From: Welwitschia mirabilis
Taxonomy: Eukaryota; Gnetophyta; Gnetopsida; Welwitschiales
Reading direction: 5' to 3'
Length of the DNA stretch: 64,000 bases
NCBI GenBank assembly: GCA_051453625.1
Contig: JBOZIK010000001.1
Span: forward strand, 104,731,684-104,795,683
The notes below the pieces were generated by a model. That model made no database searches and was not told the origin of the DNA. It saw nothing but the letters and a program-made list of their open reading frames with translations. A program made the position numbers and the translations under genes. Below are positions 24,071 to 35,990 of this stretch, piece by piece; position 1 is the first letter of the stretch; each line of letters opens with the position of its first letter.

Positions 24071-25777
24071 ATATAATCTTAGCCTTTTTAACAAGTAGTT
24101 TTAACCTTTAGTTTCTATTCTTACTAAGTAGAATGGAGCTTAATGTTCAAAAATGAACCAAACATCTCTTCTTCAATGAAGAATCCTTGTCTACCACTTA
24201 TGGTTCCTAAAAAATTAGTAATAGAATAGAAGGAAAATAGAAGAAATGCAAAGAGAAGGATATAGAAGGTAAAAGAACTCTATGCTAGCTTAAATAAATG
24301 ATAAAATGGAGAAAATTATGAGATGAATCAAAGAAAATAAAACTAAAACAATTTAGATGCACTTACACTAAAGTTTATCAACTAAAAAAATATGGAAGAA
24401 ACTATGATATGAAAAACTGAGCTACACTAGTAAGTGCAAGAAATAGAACTAATGTGTTGATAATAGGATACATGAGATTGGACTGATTGGAAAAATACAA
24501 AAAGAGGGTTACAAAAACAGACATAGTAAAATTATGCATTGTGACTTAAGTTTTTATAAATATGATGATAAATGATGACCATAGGATTACTTTAGTTCAT
24601 CTATGACTAGGACAAAAAGCACATAAATCAGAACATAGATTAAGTAGTTATTTCACAATAAGCACAAGTGTATTTTCCAATGTGTTTTCTCATAAAGTGA
24701 GCATGACAAGAAGAATGATGATGAACATGAATATGAAAATGTAAGATAATGATGGGAATGAAACTAAATAAAAAATATCCTGAATACAAAATACAAAATT
24801 TCTAGGCTGATGGCCTTTTTATTGAAACTTTGTAATTTTTTTTAATTTAATAGATCAAAATCTCATACAAATAAGATGTCCATTAAGTAAACTCATAAAA
24901 AATCAAGAATGAATAAGTAATTTTTAAGTACAAATGTTAAGAAAATAATAACATAAGAAAATCTCGAATTCCTATATTTTCTTTTTAAATTTTAATTTTT
25001 ATATTTATGTATNNNNNNNNNNTCTTATTTTAAGGATTTGGATCATACTGAGCATCCAATGTTATGGCATTTTCTTACAATAGAGTTAAGCATGTTATTC
25101 TTGAATAAATCAATGTTCTAATGCCAAGGACCATCTATAGCCTCAATGCACTTGATCATGCCATAAGTAGATCATTAGATTTGCATCGCTACTAAGCATC
25201 CATAGTTCTAATGCAGTTAACTAAACCTAATAAACTAATCAAAGGCAACATGTGCTTTTAGAGAAGAGATAATATATCTTTTTTTATTCTACTTCTCATA
25301 TTAATCATTTTTTAAGCACATAGGAGGGGTCATTAATTATTATCTTAATTAAGAAATATCTTATTCCCATAAAATGCTTGAAATAGAAGAACATAATATG
25401 AAAGAATATTTTATCTTTTCATCCATGTTTTACAAAATCTAAGATCTTAAGTGAAATTAACCTTAAAAATATAACTCAGAATTAGTTTATCTTCCTCTTG
25501 AATAATATAAGTGCACTTAAATTCTAGTAAATTATGTAATAACAAAATGATCACTAATTAAGGGATTATTTATTAATAACCATTAACTAGGGTTATTATA
25601 TCTTATAAAATCATAGATGTATGGAAGAAATGGATAATTCATATGTTTAATGAAATTACTTGTAAATGGAATGGATGTATGGAAAGGCGTGAGGGAATGG
25701 TTGAATAACTAATGATGTTTGGGATCATTTGTGAAGAAAACATCCTTAGGTATCATTTAGCTTATTTAAAATTATCT
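24070..25777 (-). other. Gypsy-1 internal sequence without RT or integrase
   Basis: Stretch between the protease region and the downstream ORF, where pol would be expected. I looked for RT (Y/F-x-DD, SxWxSPxxxV), RNase H and integrase motifs on the minus strand and saw none. A 10-N gap lies at 25,013-25,022. The sequence may be non-coding in this element type. Confidence 0.45.
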
Positions 25778-26915
25778 TTACCAATGAAAGTTGAAACCAC
25801 AAGGAGATTTTTCAATTGCATGAAAAGAGGAAGACTTAGAAATGTTTTGATCATGTAATCCAGATTGAAGGGAATGATTATCCAACGAAGGTATGAAAAG
25901 GATAACATTTTTACAAGATAACTTTACACATAAGTATAAGAATTTAGAAAGGACATGTGGAGTGTAACTAATAGAATATAAGCATTTACAACTAGATGAA
26001 GTCCAATGTATAGCGTTTTCATGCTTTTCTAATAATTCTTTAAAGTGTAATTTCAAAATAAGAAAAAGGTCATAAGAGAGAAAGACATTTTTCTCTCTAG
26101 GATAAGAATAATGATTATGAATTTCATTAATAAAAAAAATCTCATTAACATCCCTTAGTAATCTAATAGTGTTAAAAATGTTCAAGTCCATTGTTGTATT
26201 TCTAAATGAAATTTTCATTAGGTCATTCCTATAGTTAAGAATAACATTGAAAGTTGTAATGAAGGATCTTCCTAAGATAACAAGAACTAATTAATTTAAT
26301 ATGTTTTTCATGTCTAAAATTATAAAGTCCACTTGAAAATAGAAACTAGCTATCCTAACAATCACATATTCAATTATTCCTAATGGTATTTAGTGTTTTT
26401 TTAGTCCTTTCAAGGCTAATTATTTTTATCTACTATAAGGAAGTAGGTTCACACTAGCTCCTAAGTCTCACAAGGCTTGTTTTAGGTATTTATTTCTAAT
26501 TATGATGTGAACTATAGGCCAATTAAGTTTTTTATACTTGCATAAAATCTAATTCTAGATTATTGTGCTATTCTTTTATGCTAAAAAATCCTTTCTTTTA
26601 ACATTCATTTGACTCTTGCACATGTATTTAATAAATTTTGCATATGAGGGCACTTGTTTTATGGCTTTTAGAAGGAGAATGTTGATTTTAACGTTTTTGA
26701 AGATTTTTAAGATCTTTTCCTATGTTTTCGCAATATTATCCTTTCTAATTTATTGTAAAAATGGTATAGGATCTTGGTAAATGCATATGAGATTTTCTAT
26801 TTTCTCTATTATTTCATTTTTCTCATTAGTTTTTATAGGTGATAGTTCCTCTTTAGTTTGGTTTTACTCTAGTTCTAGGTTTATTTCATTTTCACTCTTA
26901 AGATGAATAGCCTTA
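25778..26915 (-). pseudogene. Gypsy-1 gag C-terminus and aspartic protease
   Basis: Read on the minus strand from the Gypsy-2 junction. AIHLKSENEINLELE just below 26,915 corresponds to the AITLRSG segment before the protease of Athila-type gag-pol. ILLLKAIKQVPSYAKFIKYM (about 26,620-26,690) is the I(P)LLDAIKQxPxYAKFLKD segment. At about 26,430-26,470 the frame reads DLGASVNLLPYS, the protease active site, with the catalytic Asp intact. It ends in a 146-codon open stretch (25,778-26,218) that starts MKISFRNTTMDLNIFN, matching the end of the protease domain. Its upstream part lies beyond Gypsy-2, at 41,438-43,000. Confidence 0.82.
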
Positions 26916-27853
26916 TGATGGGTGCTTATGTGGTGAAATAAATATGAAAAATATTATAAAATAATAGAAACTATTGTTGGAAAAATGTAGAAACTATGCT
27001 GCTATTAACTTAATTAAGCTTATACCATTAAATAAAAATAATTAAAGCATTCCTAAGGAACTAGTTGAGATTTAACCATTTAGTTAAAAATGCATCAACA
27101 TGATTATATCATGACGAAGTTACTTGAACTAGTCAGGTTAGTTTATTACTGCTAAGCTAGTGTGTACATATACTACAATAGGGAAAAACGAAGAAAGTAG
27201 TAATACATGGTATAAATTAAATAAGACACTAAACAATACTGATTTCTAAGTATTATTAATTATTCTAGTTTATGTTTGATTACACAAATAAGAGCAAATA
27301 GAAATAGTATTACTTTATTAAGTAATAGAACATGCAAAAATGATACTCAAAATATGCTTTTCATCTTGATATTGAAATCTTAATTGTTATATAAAGATGC
27401 ACTAAGGCTTGTGTTTTCCTTTGAAGACAAGACTTTAAAGTATGGAAGATGCTGCTATGCCCTAGCTGGGGCTCTCCTCCTTGACCTTCTTATTGAGTCT
27501 CTTCCTAAAGCTTTTTGCTAAAAAGATTCCCATCCTTGGTGGGGATCCTTTTCTTATATCCCTATCTACTTTTTTGTTTTCTCTCTTTGCTCCTTAGAGA
27601 TAGTTTTGTAGTTGAGGTTGTTACTGCTTTTCTGCCATCTTATCCTTCTCTCTCATCTTCATGCTAAATGGTGTCTGTATCTATAAGTCAATAATAAAAA
27701 ATCTATATAATAATCTATCAACATACTAACAAATTAACCTATTAATTAGTGAGTATAGTTATAAAGGAAAACATTTATTATTATTCACAATGCATAATTA
27801 TGAAAATAAAACATTTCATTACTAAGCAAAATTTATATCAAAATCAATTAGCA
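26916..27853 (-). repeat. Gypsy-2 3' LTR (left)
   Basis: Direct copy of 40,524-41,437. Both start GATGGGTG(C/T)TTATGTGGTG and share ACCATTAAATAAAAATAATT and GAAATAGTATTACTTT. Right ends are AATTAGCA and AATAATCA. It is followed on the inner side by a purine run on the minus strand (GAGGAAAC), a plausible polypurine tract. Confidence 0.85.
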
Positions 27854-27899
27854 TAAGTTTCCTCAAGCTTAAGGTTTCATTAGTTCCTTAATAAACAAA

Positions 27900-27951
27900 T
27901 ATATATATATGTGAGAGTGAGAGAGTGAGTGAGTGAGTAAGCGTGTGTTTT

Positions 27952-28011
<60 letters not shown>
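27900..28011. repeat. (TA)n, (GAGT)n and (GT)n microsatellite next to a gap
   Basis: Simple repeats run directly into a 68-N gap (28,012-28,079). Open frames over it are artefacts. Confidence 0.95.
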
Positions 28012-28079
28012 NNNNNNNNNNNNNNNNNNNNNNNNNNNNNNNNNNNNNNNNNNNNNNNNNNNNNNNNNNNNNNNNNNNN

Positions 28080-28920
28080 CTCGTCATTTTGTTTTTCTCC
28101 TTTTTGAAAACAAAAGGATACTCCTCACTAGATTCTGATTCCTCCATCTTTCTAACTAATTAAGCAGATTGTTTTTCCTATTTTAAGATAGCTAAAATTT
28201 TTATTTGTTCCTTCTATAGAGTAGGACCACTTAAATTTATGATCTTTATATCTGTTTGCTCTAGAGTAGCTACCTTTCTTTCCTTGCCTCTGCCTTGTGG
28301 AGGAGCTTTGACTACTTTAGCTCTCCTATCTTTCTTTTGGAAGCTATAGGGATTTTTGCTTAGGGACTTTGGGGTGTACATTTTGGATCTAGAGTTATCC
28401 CATCTTATAGTCCCATTTTTGAAGTTTATTTGAGGAAGATTATGTATATCTCAGAATAATTTTTATTCTCTAGTTTCAAAAAAATGTTTATAAAAGTTCC
28501 TCTTAGCATAGTAATGTTCTTTATCTTTATTCATTGGTATTCTTTCTTACACTGCTACTCTTTCCAAAAGACTCATGCTTAGATTTATGTCTTCTTTTCT
28601 ACTATATTATTAATAGATTTTCCTCTAGGTGGCAGATATAACATTTCTCTAATATTTTTATAGGTAATTAGTATTCTCTTATTTTCCATAGTTATTTCTA
28701 GCATGTCTTTGATATCATTTTCTCTTAAATTTTTATAAAATTTGTAAAAAAATTCTAAGAAGAATCTATTCTTTAGAGTGAGTCATTCATACCACCTCAA
28801 CTCGATAATCCTCTATTTGAATTTAGTTAAGCAGGGTTCTAAAAGAACTTGTGCAAAATTCCATGAAGAGGCAACCCTACATTTTATTACATTTTTATAA
28901 TCATTAGAGCTAAGTATGAA
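28080..28920 (-). pseudogene. Gypsy-2 downstream ORF, plant transposon protein-like
   Basis: Minus-strand coding remnant between integrase and the 3' LTR. From about 28,900 the frame reads VIKCRVASSWNFAQVLLEPC, then FFLEFFYKFYKNLRENDIKD, then KRILITYKNIREMLYLPPRG. This follows the pattern of the putative plant transposon protein domain (VREFYANL..., V.G..V.FS...I...L.LP). A basic region follows (KKDRRAKVVKAPPQGRGKER near 28,290-28,350), then an acidic tail (MEESESSEEYPF, from 28,147). Stops and shifts are few. Function unknown. The same kind of domain is seen in Gypsy-1 at 23,520-24,070. Confidence 0.55.
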
Positions 28921-29812
28921 AAAATATACTTTGAAAAGAAATTTCTTAATAAACAACTTTCATATAATAGCTTACTAAATAAAAATTTTCTTCTTAGAAA
29001 TAGAAAACATCATTTTCACAAATTTAAAAGTGTTGTATTCATTTAAATTTTCTCTATGTTAAATTTGGAGTTCTCCTAAATGATTAAATTAAAATATTAG
29101 ACATGAGATTTTTGCATAAAGTCATCCTATTATTGCTCAAAAGCTTAAATACAAAAGAGCACTCAAGCATAACAAAATAAAATGCAAGTATTAAAGCAAA
29201 ATTTACTAAACTATTTCCTACTTAACATACACAGAAACTAATACTTACTATTGAATTAAATTCGCACATATGAGGAGTAAATGAGAAATTTTTCTTAAAA
29301 TAAAATAAATGGAACTAAAATTGTTTCAGGCATTGCTGATGTTAAAAAATAGAATAACACATGGGTAAGGTAAAGAGTAGAAAAATATGCTAACTTTGAA
29401 CGAATGTTATGGATGTTGATGCGGTTTAAATAACATGGAATTGACCTCATGATCAGGGTCATCGAGAATGAGGAGGATTATCAAGAAAAAGCATAATTGA
29501 AATGCATGAGGAATGTAATTTTATATTTAATTAATGGTTACTCTTCATAATACTAGATGTAATAAGGGTCATGGAGAACTCTCAAGTTCTTAATGAGGGT
29601 TGTCAAATCCATTGTGGAGATAGTCAAAAGAGTTTAAAAGTAATTATTGAAAACTCAAGAGTTCTTGATGTGTCTTTTAAATTCCAATTACTTATCATAA
29701 TGAAGTAAGTAAGAATAGAAAAAGTGAAGTTACATGAAAGAGTTATAGTTAAAAGTTAATAAGGGTCATCAACAAGAAGACCCTCCCTTCAGAATCAAGT
29801 TTAACAAAATTA
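28920..29812. other. Gypsy-2 3' region, no gene recognised
   Basis: AT-rich. Two related phrases at about 29,575-29,600 and 29,645-29,670 (GAAAACTCAAGAGTTCTTGATG and a diverged copy) hint at a local duplication. Nothing else is recognised. Confidence 0.35.
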
Positions 29813-30720
29813 AGTTGCCTTAAAATTTGGTCCAAAGCTTCGACTTTAGGCTAGTATCAGTTAACTCCTTGANNNNNNNNNNNNNNNNNNNNNNNNNNNN
29901 NNNNNNNNNNNNNNNNNNNNNNNNNNNNNNNNNNNNNNNNNNNNNNNNNNNNNNNNNNNNNNNNNNNNNNNNNNNNNNNNNNNNNNNNNNNNNNNNNNNN
30001 NNNNNNNNNNNNNNNNNNNNNNNNNNNNNNNNNNNNNNNNNNNNNNNNNNNNNNNNNNNNNNNNNNNNNNNNNNNNNNNNNNNNNNNNNNNNNNNNNNNN
30101 NNNNNNNNNNNNNNNNNNNNNNNNNNNNNNNNNNNNNNNNNNNNNNNNNNNNNNNNNNNNNNNNNNNNNNNNNNNNNNNNNNNNNNNNNNNNNNNNNNNN
30201 NNNNNNNNNNNNNNNNNNNNNNNNNNNNNNNNNNNNNNNNNNNNNNNNNNNNNNNNNNNNNNNNNNNNNNNNNNNNNNNNNNNNNNNNNNNNNNNNNNNN
30301 NNNNNNNNNNNNNNNNNNNNNNNNNNNNNNNNNNNNNNNNNNNNNNNNNNNNNNNNNNNNNNNNNNNNNNNNNNNNNNNNNNNNNNNNNNNNNNNNNNNN
30401 NNNNNNNNNNNNNNNNNNNNNNNNNNNNNNNNNNNNNNNNNNNNNNNNNNNNNNNNNNNNNNNNNNNNNNNNNNNNNNNNNNNNNNNNNNNNNNNNNNNN
30501 NNNNNNNNNNNNNNNNNNNNNNNNNNNNNNNNNNNNNNNNNTTTTTCAGATTCTTATCACAATCACTTAGTCTAAAATCTAATTCACAGTTTGGCTTTGA
30601 GTTGGTGTCAATAAACTAGGTGATGTGGTTTTATGCAAGTGTAGTCTCTATGTTTATCAAGTTGGCTTAAAATCTAACTTAAACTTTTGGCATTGAGTCA
30701 GTGTTGATTAATTAGATAAA
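29813..30720. repeat. ~94-bp tandem repeat array interrupted by a 669-N gap
   Basis: Three diverged units are visible: one starting near 29,815 before the gap, and two starting near 30,567 and 30,662 after it. Each runs CTTAAAATxT..., then a (T)TTGGC(A/T)TTGAG-like block, then GT(A/G)TC(A/G)(A/G)TTAA. Spacing of the last two is about 95 bp. The distance from the first to the second visible unit (752 bp) is close to eight units, so the gap (29,873-30,541) is probably filled by the same array. Confidence 0.65.
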
Positions 30721-32333
30721 CTTAATTTTAAGGCTTGTCTTATGATAATATCTTATTGGAGGGCAAACATCAATAACTTTCATTTTCTATTCTTACTTAA
30801 AATAAAATAAATAATTAAAAAATTCTTTTTTGCATTATTAAACATGATCTAAAGGCCTTATTTGGATTAAAAGTAGTTACAAAGTTTTACTAATCACTTG
30901 GTAATGCAATTGATAATGATAAAGTTTGGTGGATTCTTGTAATGGCATGTATCTCGTTGAAAAATAAACTGATCATAAATCAATATGAAGTTTTAACTTT
31001 AGATTAAACCTTAGTCAACTCGAAACTCCTTGATTCCTATCTTACTTCAAGATCATTGCTAACACTTGGCATACATCAGCTGTTAGATTTAACATGTATG
31101 CAGTTTCTACAAAATTCTTTACTTTTATATTAATACATGGACATTAGATAACTTATTACAAATCAAACTTATCAAACATACTGGTAATACTTATGCTATA
31201 AATCTCATTCTTTCATGCTAATCATTTATCATTCTTTACCTAAGATTTATAATTCCTCTAATTAATCATATTCAAATCATTCTTATCTTTTCTTAGTTAA
31301 TCCTTATGGTTTGCACTTCTTCTCACTCTCCCATTGCTAGCTCAAGTGTCAAAAATGTAAAATGTTGCTTATTTAATTTAGGTTCCCCATAGATAGACAT
31401 GTGCATTAGTAGTATAGATTCCTAGTCACCTTAAATTTTGATTAGGTTAAAAAATAAGGTATAATAGTTCTTGTGCTATGATTACAAATCAACTACTAAG
31501 TTCTTAAATAGATTAGATTCTTTTATTATTAAGACTAGTAAGGATCATTTTGAAAATGATGTCATCTCCTTGAGTTTTGATCTTATGATCCATCACTTAA
31601 TGGACAAGTAATTGAGGGTGAGAACTGAAGAGCTTCATTAGAAACTCAATCAAGGGAACTCGTATTATGATTTTTCTTTAGGTTAGTTAATTAGGCAAAT
31701 GAAACTATTAAATAAAAGGGTTGATCAGCATCAAGGCATAAACCTTGTACTTAATCTTACTACATTAATTTTTAATAAGGAAAACATAGAGAAAATAATA
31801 TAAAATGGTAAGCCTTAATAAAACTTTTATTGAGCCCACCTAAAAATGATCAATATGCCGTCTGAGTTCCTAAGTGAGATGAATCTACTATCATTGGGTG
31901 TGAATTTTGTGCAATTGTCTTCTAAGACTAGAAATTCTAATATAAACAACAAATTTTTTGGCCACGTTAAGAATTGATTGGCTTTATTTGATTGATTTAT
32001 TTGCTTAGTAACTTGGAAAATATTTTTACTATTATTTCTATAACTAGATGTAATAAATGTTTTGTCTTAATAAAAGTTTTAATTTTTATTTGAAATAAAT
32101 TTGTCTTATAAGTATTTTTATTTTATTATGAGCATATCAAATCCATTAAAGGGGAATTGAATTAAGGAATTTATTAAATTATTAAAATAATATAAAATGA
32201 TTTTACAACTTTGAAGATTTCGCTTCGCTAAAATAGAATTTAATGATTGTGCATGCTATTTAATTGAAAATATTTGAATACACATTCCATCATAGATCAA
32301 AATATTTTTCTTTAGTTTTTTTCCTCTTTTAAT

Positions 32334-32334
<1 letters not shown>
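30720..32334. other. Gypsy-2 3' region, no gene recognised
   Basis: AT-rich sequence with no readable protein motif on either strand. It is probably non-coding 3' sequence of the element or older insertions within it. Confidence 0.3.
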
Positions 32335-32397
<63 letters not shown>

Positions 32398-32505
32398 CTC
32401 TCTCTNNNNNNNNNNNNNNNNNNNNNNNNNNNNNNNNNNNNNNNNNNNNNNNNNNNNNNNNNNNNNNNNNNNNNNNNNNNNNNNNNNNNNNNNNNNNNNN
32501 NNNNN

Positions 32506-32556
<51 letters not shown>

Positions 32557-32605
32557 CTGTATGTATGTATGTATGTATGTATATGTATGTATATATATAA
32601 CTTGT
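32335..32605. repeat. (AC)n, (TC)n, (TA)n and (GTAT)n microsatellites around a gap
   Basis: (AC)n from about 32,336 to 32,394 changes to (TC)n, then a 100-N gap (32,406-32,505), then (TA)n and (GTAT)n to about 32,600. Confidence 0.95.
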
Positions 32606-32893
32606 GGTAGAATTGTAGATGGTAAGTAGTTGTATCTTAGATGACTCCTGGGATATAATTAGTCCTCAAATTTTTATTTTTCATTGCTTAAATTAACCAT
32701 AATTAGGAGAGTATAGCCGCTATCAGAGGAGTAAGGATTTGTAGAATATATATATATATATATATATAGAGTTTGTAGCTAACTAACCCCTTAGTGGAGT
32801 TCTCACAGCTATCATATTACACTACCAAAGGCCCCTATTAGGAATATTAGCCCTGGTAAACTTAAGGTAGAACACTATGGTCCTTTTTTATCT

Positions 32894-32925
<32 letters not shown>

Positions 32926-32926
<1 letters not shown>

Positions 32927-33118
32927 CATAACAAAATTTCTAGGAAATAAAGCCATAGAAATATATGATCCTAATAAAAAAGTAACCTAACAAGTTAATG
33001 AACAAAGAAAAAGAATGTACTATGATCATATTTTCATTTTAAATATATTTTTTTAGGGTCATCAATTAATACAGATTCTTCTACATTAAAAGTTGTTTTC
33101 CTGGTTTTGTTATCGTGA
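32926..33118. repeat. Rearranged second copy of the Gypsy-2 integrase C-terminus
   Basis: 32,926-33,030 is the exact-length reverse complement (105 bp, roughly 85-90 percent identical by eye) of 34,064-34,168. Directly next to it, 33,024-33,118 is a direct (same-orientation) copy of about 34,190-34,285. Its minus-strand frame reads YHDNKTRKTTFNVEESVLID, the segment after the integrase core. The two parts are thus in opposite orientation, joined at the palindrome TATGATCATA (33,021-33,030). A 484-N gap follows at 33,120-33,603. Confidence 0.75.
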
Positions 33119-34059
33119 TNNNNNNNNNNNNNNNNNNNNNNNNNNNNNNNNNNNNNNNNNNNNNNNNNNNNNNNNNNNNNNNNNNNNNNNNNNNNNNNNN
33201 NNNNNNNNNNNNNNNNNNNNNNNNNNNNNNNNNNNNNNNNNNNNNNNNNNNNNNNNNNNNNNNNNNNNNNNNNNNNNNNNNNNNNNNNNNNNNNNNNNNN
33301 NNNNNNNNNNNNNNNNNNNNNNNNNNNNNNNNNNNNNNNNNNNNNNNNNNNNNNNNNNNNNNNNNNNNNNNNNNNNNNNNNNNNNNNNNNNNNNNNNNNN
33401 NNNNNNNNNNNNNNNNNNNNNNNNNNNNNNNNNNNNNNNNNNNNNNNNNNNNNNNNNNNNNNNNNNNNNNNNNNNNNNNNNNNNNNNNNNNNNNNNNNNN
33501 NNNNNNNNNNNNNNNNNNNNNNNNNNNNNNNNNNNNNNNNNNNNNNNNNNNNNNNNNNNNNNNNNNNNNNNNNNNNNNNNNNNNNNNNNNNNNNNNNNNN
33601 NNNTCAGAGAGACTTACTCTCAAATCTGATGTCTCCAGTGATTCTGTAAGAGTATGATTATCCCTGTTTTTTATAGAAATGAAATACCACAATTTCAAAA
33701 AAAAAAACCTATATTAGATTAGTCAAAATAGAATTATAGTAATGATGTATGTGTGTGTGTGTGTGTGTGTTTTTTTTTAATAATATATATTTAGTAGAAG
33801 ATGTTCTACTTTGTGATAGAATGTGTCTCCTTAATTTTATTAATAAATATAATGCACAATCCCCTATTCAAGACTTACTAAATGAACTTCTTATTTTATA
33901 ATCATTAAATTCACCTTGAGCAACCTAGTGAATTGGTAGTATGAAGAATATTTAAAGGAATGACACATTCTTTATTATATAATCTAGAAATGTTTATTTT
34001 ATAGATGGAGTGAAAGTATGTCTTCCATCTTATAAGGGTTTCCTAAATGGATTAGCATT

Positions 34060-35440
34060 GATTTATGATCATAGTACATTTTTATTCTTTACCCATTAAC
34101 TTGATAAGTTACTTTTTTATTAGGATCATATATCTCTATGACTCCATTTTTTAGAAATTTTGTTATGATATAGGTTCCTAGCTAATTTTGTTCATATTTT
34201 TGTTTTGAATGGATCTTCTTAGGGTCATAGATTAATATAGAATCTCTTACATTCATACTTATTTTTCTAATTCTATTATCATGATATATTCTAGTTTTCT
34301 ATTATATAATTTCTTTACATAAAAGAACTTCTTTTCTATTTTCATTTAAGATATCCATATTTTCTATACATTCTTTTTGATCTATATCTAAGTCACATTT
34401 TAATTCTTTAGCCAATTCAAATATTTTAATGCTAAATTTAATTTTCAAAATAGTCCTTTTTTCATAGACTAATTCATATGAAGTAAACCTTATGGTATGT
34501 TTTTGAGTTAGTCTATAAGCCCATAGATATTTATTTAATTTATCAACCCAATCTATTTTCTTAGTATTTATGACTTTTATTAATATTCTATTTAATTTCC
34601 TATTAATCACTTCAGCTTAGCAATTAGATTAGAATGATAGGTAGTAAGCAATTTGTGGTTGATTCTGAATTTAATTAGAAGTTGCTTGAAGACTTTACTG
34701 GTGAAATGAGTTTCTTCATTAGATATGAGACTTTGAGGGATTTCAAATCAATAGATAATATTTTTTAAAAAAAATTAACTATGGTTTGAGAAGAACTATG
34801 AGACACAACCTTAACCTTAGCCCATTTAGTGAAGTAATCAACATAGACCAAAATATATATTTTTTGAAAAAATGAAGGATTTATAAGTTCAATAAAATCT
34901 ATTCCCTAAATATCAAAAGGTTTAATTGATTGAATCCATTGGTATGTCATTTTTAATCTCTGGCTAAATGCACCTTATCTTTGACAATTATCACAACCTT
35001 GGATATAAGCATGTGAATCTNNNNNNNNNNNNNNNNNNNNNNNNNNNNNNNNNNNNNNNNNNNNNNNNNNNNNNNNNNNNNNNNNNNNNNNNNNNNNNNN
35101 NNNNNNNNNNNNNNNNNNNNAAATATGTGGGCCAATAGTATTTTATATAGAGAATTTTCATTCTTATTCTTCTTGCACCATAATGTCCTACTACTTCTCC
35201 TTTATAAGCTTCCTTTAAGATCTCATTCTATAGGTTTTCCTCTATACATCTTCTAATAATATGGTCTTTAAGTTTTCTAAATAACATCTTATCATGCCAA
35301 ACATAATCTTTACATTTTCATAGTAATCTTTTTCTTTCATAGTAATTCATAAAAGATGGTAATTGTTTGCTCACAAGAAAGTTGGCTATATCAACATGCT
35401 ATGTATTTGTTTTTACTTGAAAAATATGTTCATCTTAAAA
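34060..35440 (-). pseudogene. Gypsy-2 integrase
   Basis: Ty3/gypsy integrase, which inserts the cDNA. Minus-strand order: zinc region AYKGEVVGHYG (near 35,190, first His changed to Tyr by C-to-T) and DSHAYIQGCDNCQR (about 34,985-35,020). Core: GIDFIE with the first catalytic Asp at 34,897-34,899; LISNEETHFTSKVFKQ, where the second catalytic Asp codon (34,718-34,720) is AAT; and AEVINRKL with the Glu kept near 34,610. The following open stretch 34,302-34,610 (102 codons, KIDWVDKLNKYLWAYRLTQK) and the YHDNRIRK...VNG*RIKMYYDH tail are typical of the C-terminus in this lineage. A 100-N gap lies at 35,021-35,120. Inactive. Confidence 0.88.
35021..35120. other. Assembly gap (100 N) inside integrase, probably almost no missing sequence
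   Basis: On the minus strand the frame reads YYWPTYF before the gap and DSHAYIQGCDNCQ after it. In related integrases these two segments are separated by about one residue, so the true gap is likely a few bases. Confidence 0.6.
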
Positions 35441-35444
35441 CTCA

Positions 35445-35990
35445 TTCCTTATGTTTATTTATTCTTCATCTGAAAATTCTAACCTTGAGAGGTATTCTAC
35501 TATTACATTTTCTATCCCTTTTCTATCAATAATTTTTAAATCAAACTTCTACATTAATAGTGTCAACCTTATAATTCTTGAGTTTTCTTCTTTCTTGTTT
35601 ATTAAAAATCTAATAGCACTATGCTCATATGAACTTTTATTATGTAATTTAAAATATAATGCCTAAATTTCTCTAATGCTTACCACTGCTAACAACTCTT
35701 TCTCTATTATTATATATGTTTTATTAAGCTAGTTTGAAGTTTTTACTAATATAGGAAATTGCATAAAGTTTATTATTTCCCATAGCATGACTAGATGCAT
35801 CAATCATAATGTGAAATGGTCTTGTTTAATATGGTTCTAGTAAAATAGATGCTGATAAACATTTATCCTTTAAGGTTTGATAAGCATTTTGACATTCAAT
35901 AGTCTAACCATATTCTACATCCTTTTTTAAAAGGATACTCAAATATTTAGGAATTTTACTGAAGTTGGATATGAATCTTCTGTAATATTC
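35445..35990 (-). pseudogene. Gypsy-2 RNase H
   Basis: RNase H of the pol polyprotein, which removes the RNA template. On the minus strand, SSYEHSAIRFLINKKEENSR (about 35,600-35,650) is the Y(T)DHSAIRYLxxKKE segment. FDLKIIDRKGIENVIVEYLSRLEF (about 35,475-35,545) is the connection to integrase (EFDxxIxDxKGxxNxxADxLSRL), with the Asp of ADHLSRL changed to Glu. A decayed AFxALKxAL-like start lies nearer 35,900-35,980. The frame has stops. Confidence 0.8.

Noticed and set aside
28080-28920. Possible endogenous pararetrovirus coat or movement protein
   Set aside because: Position between gypsy integrase and 3' LTR and the FYKNL...LPP pattern fit a plant transposon-protein ORF better; no virus-specific motif was seen.
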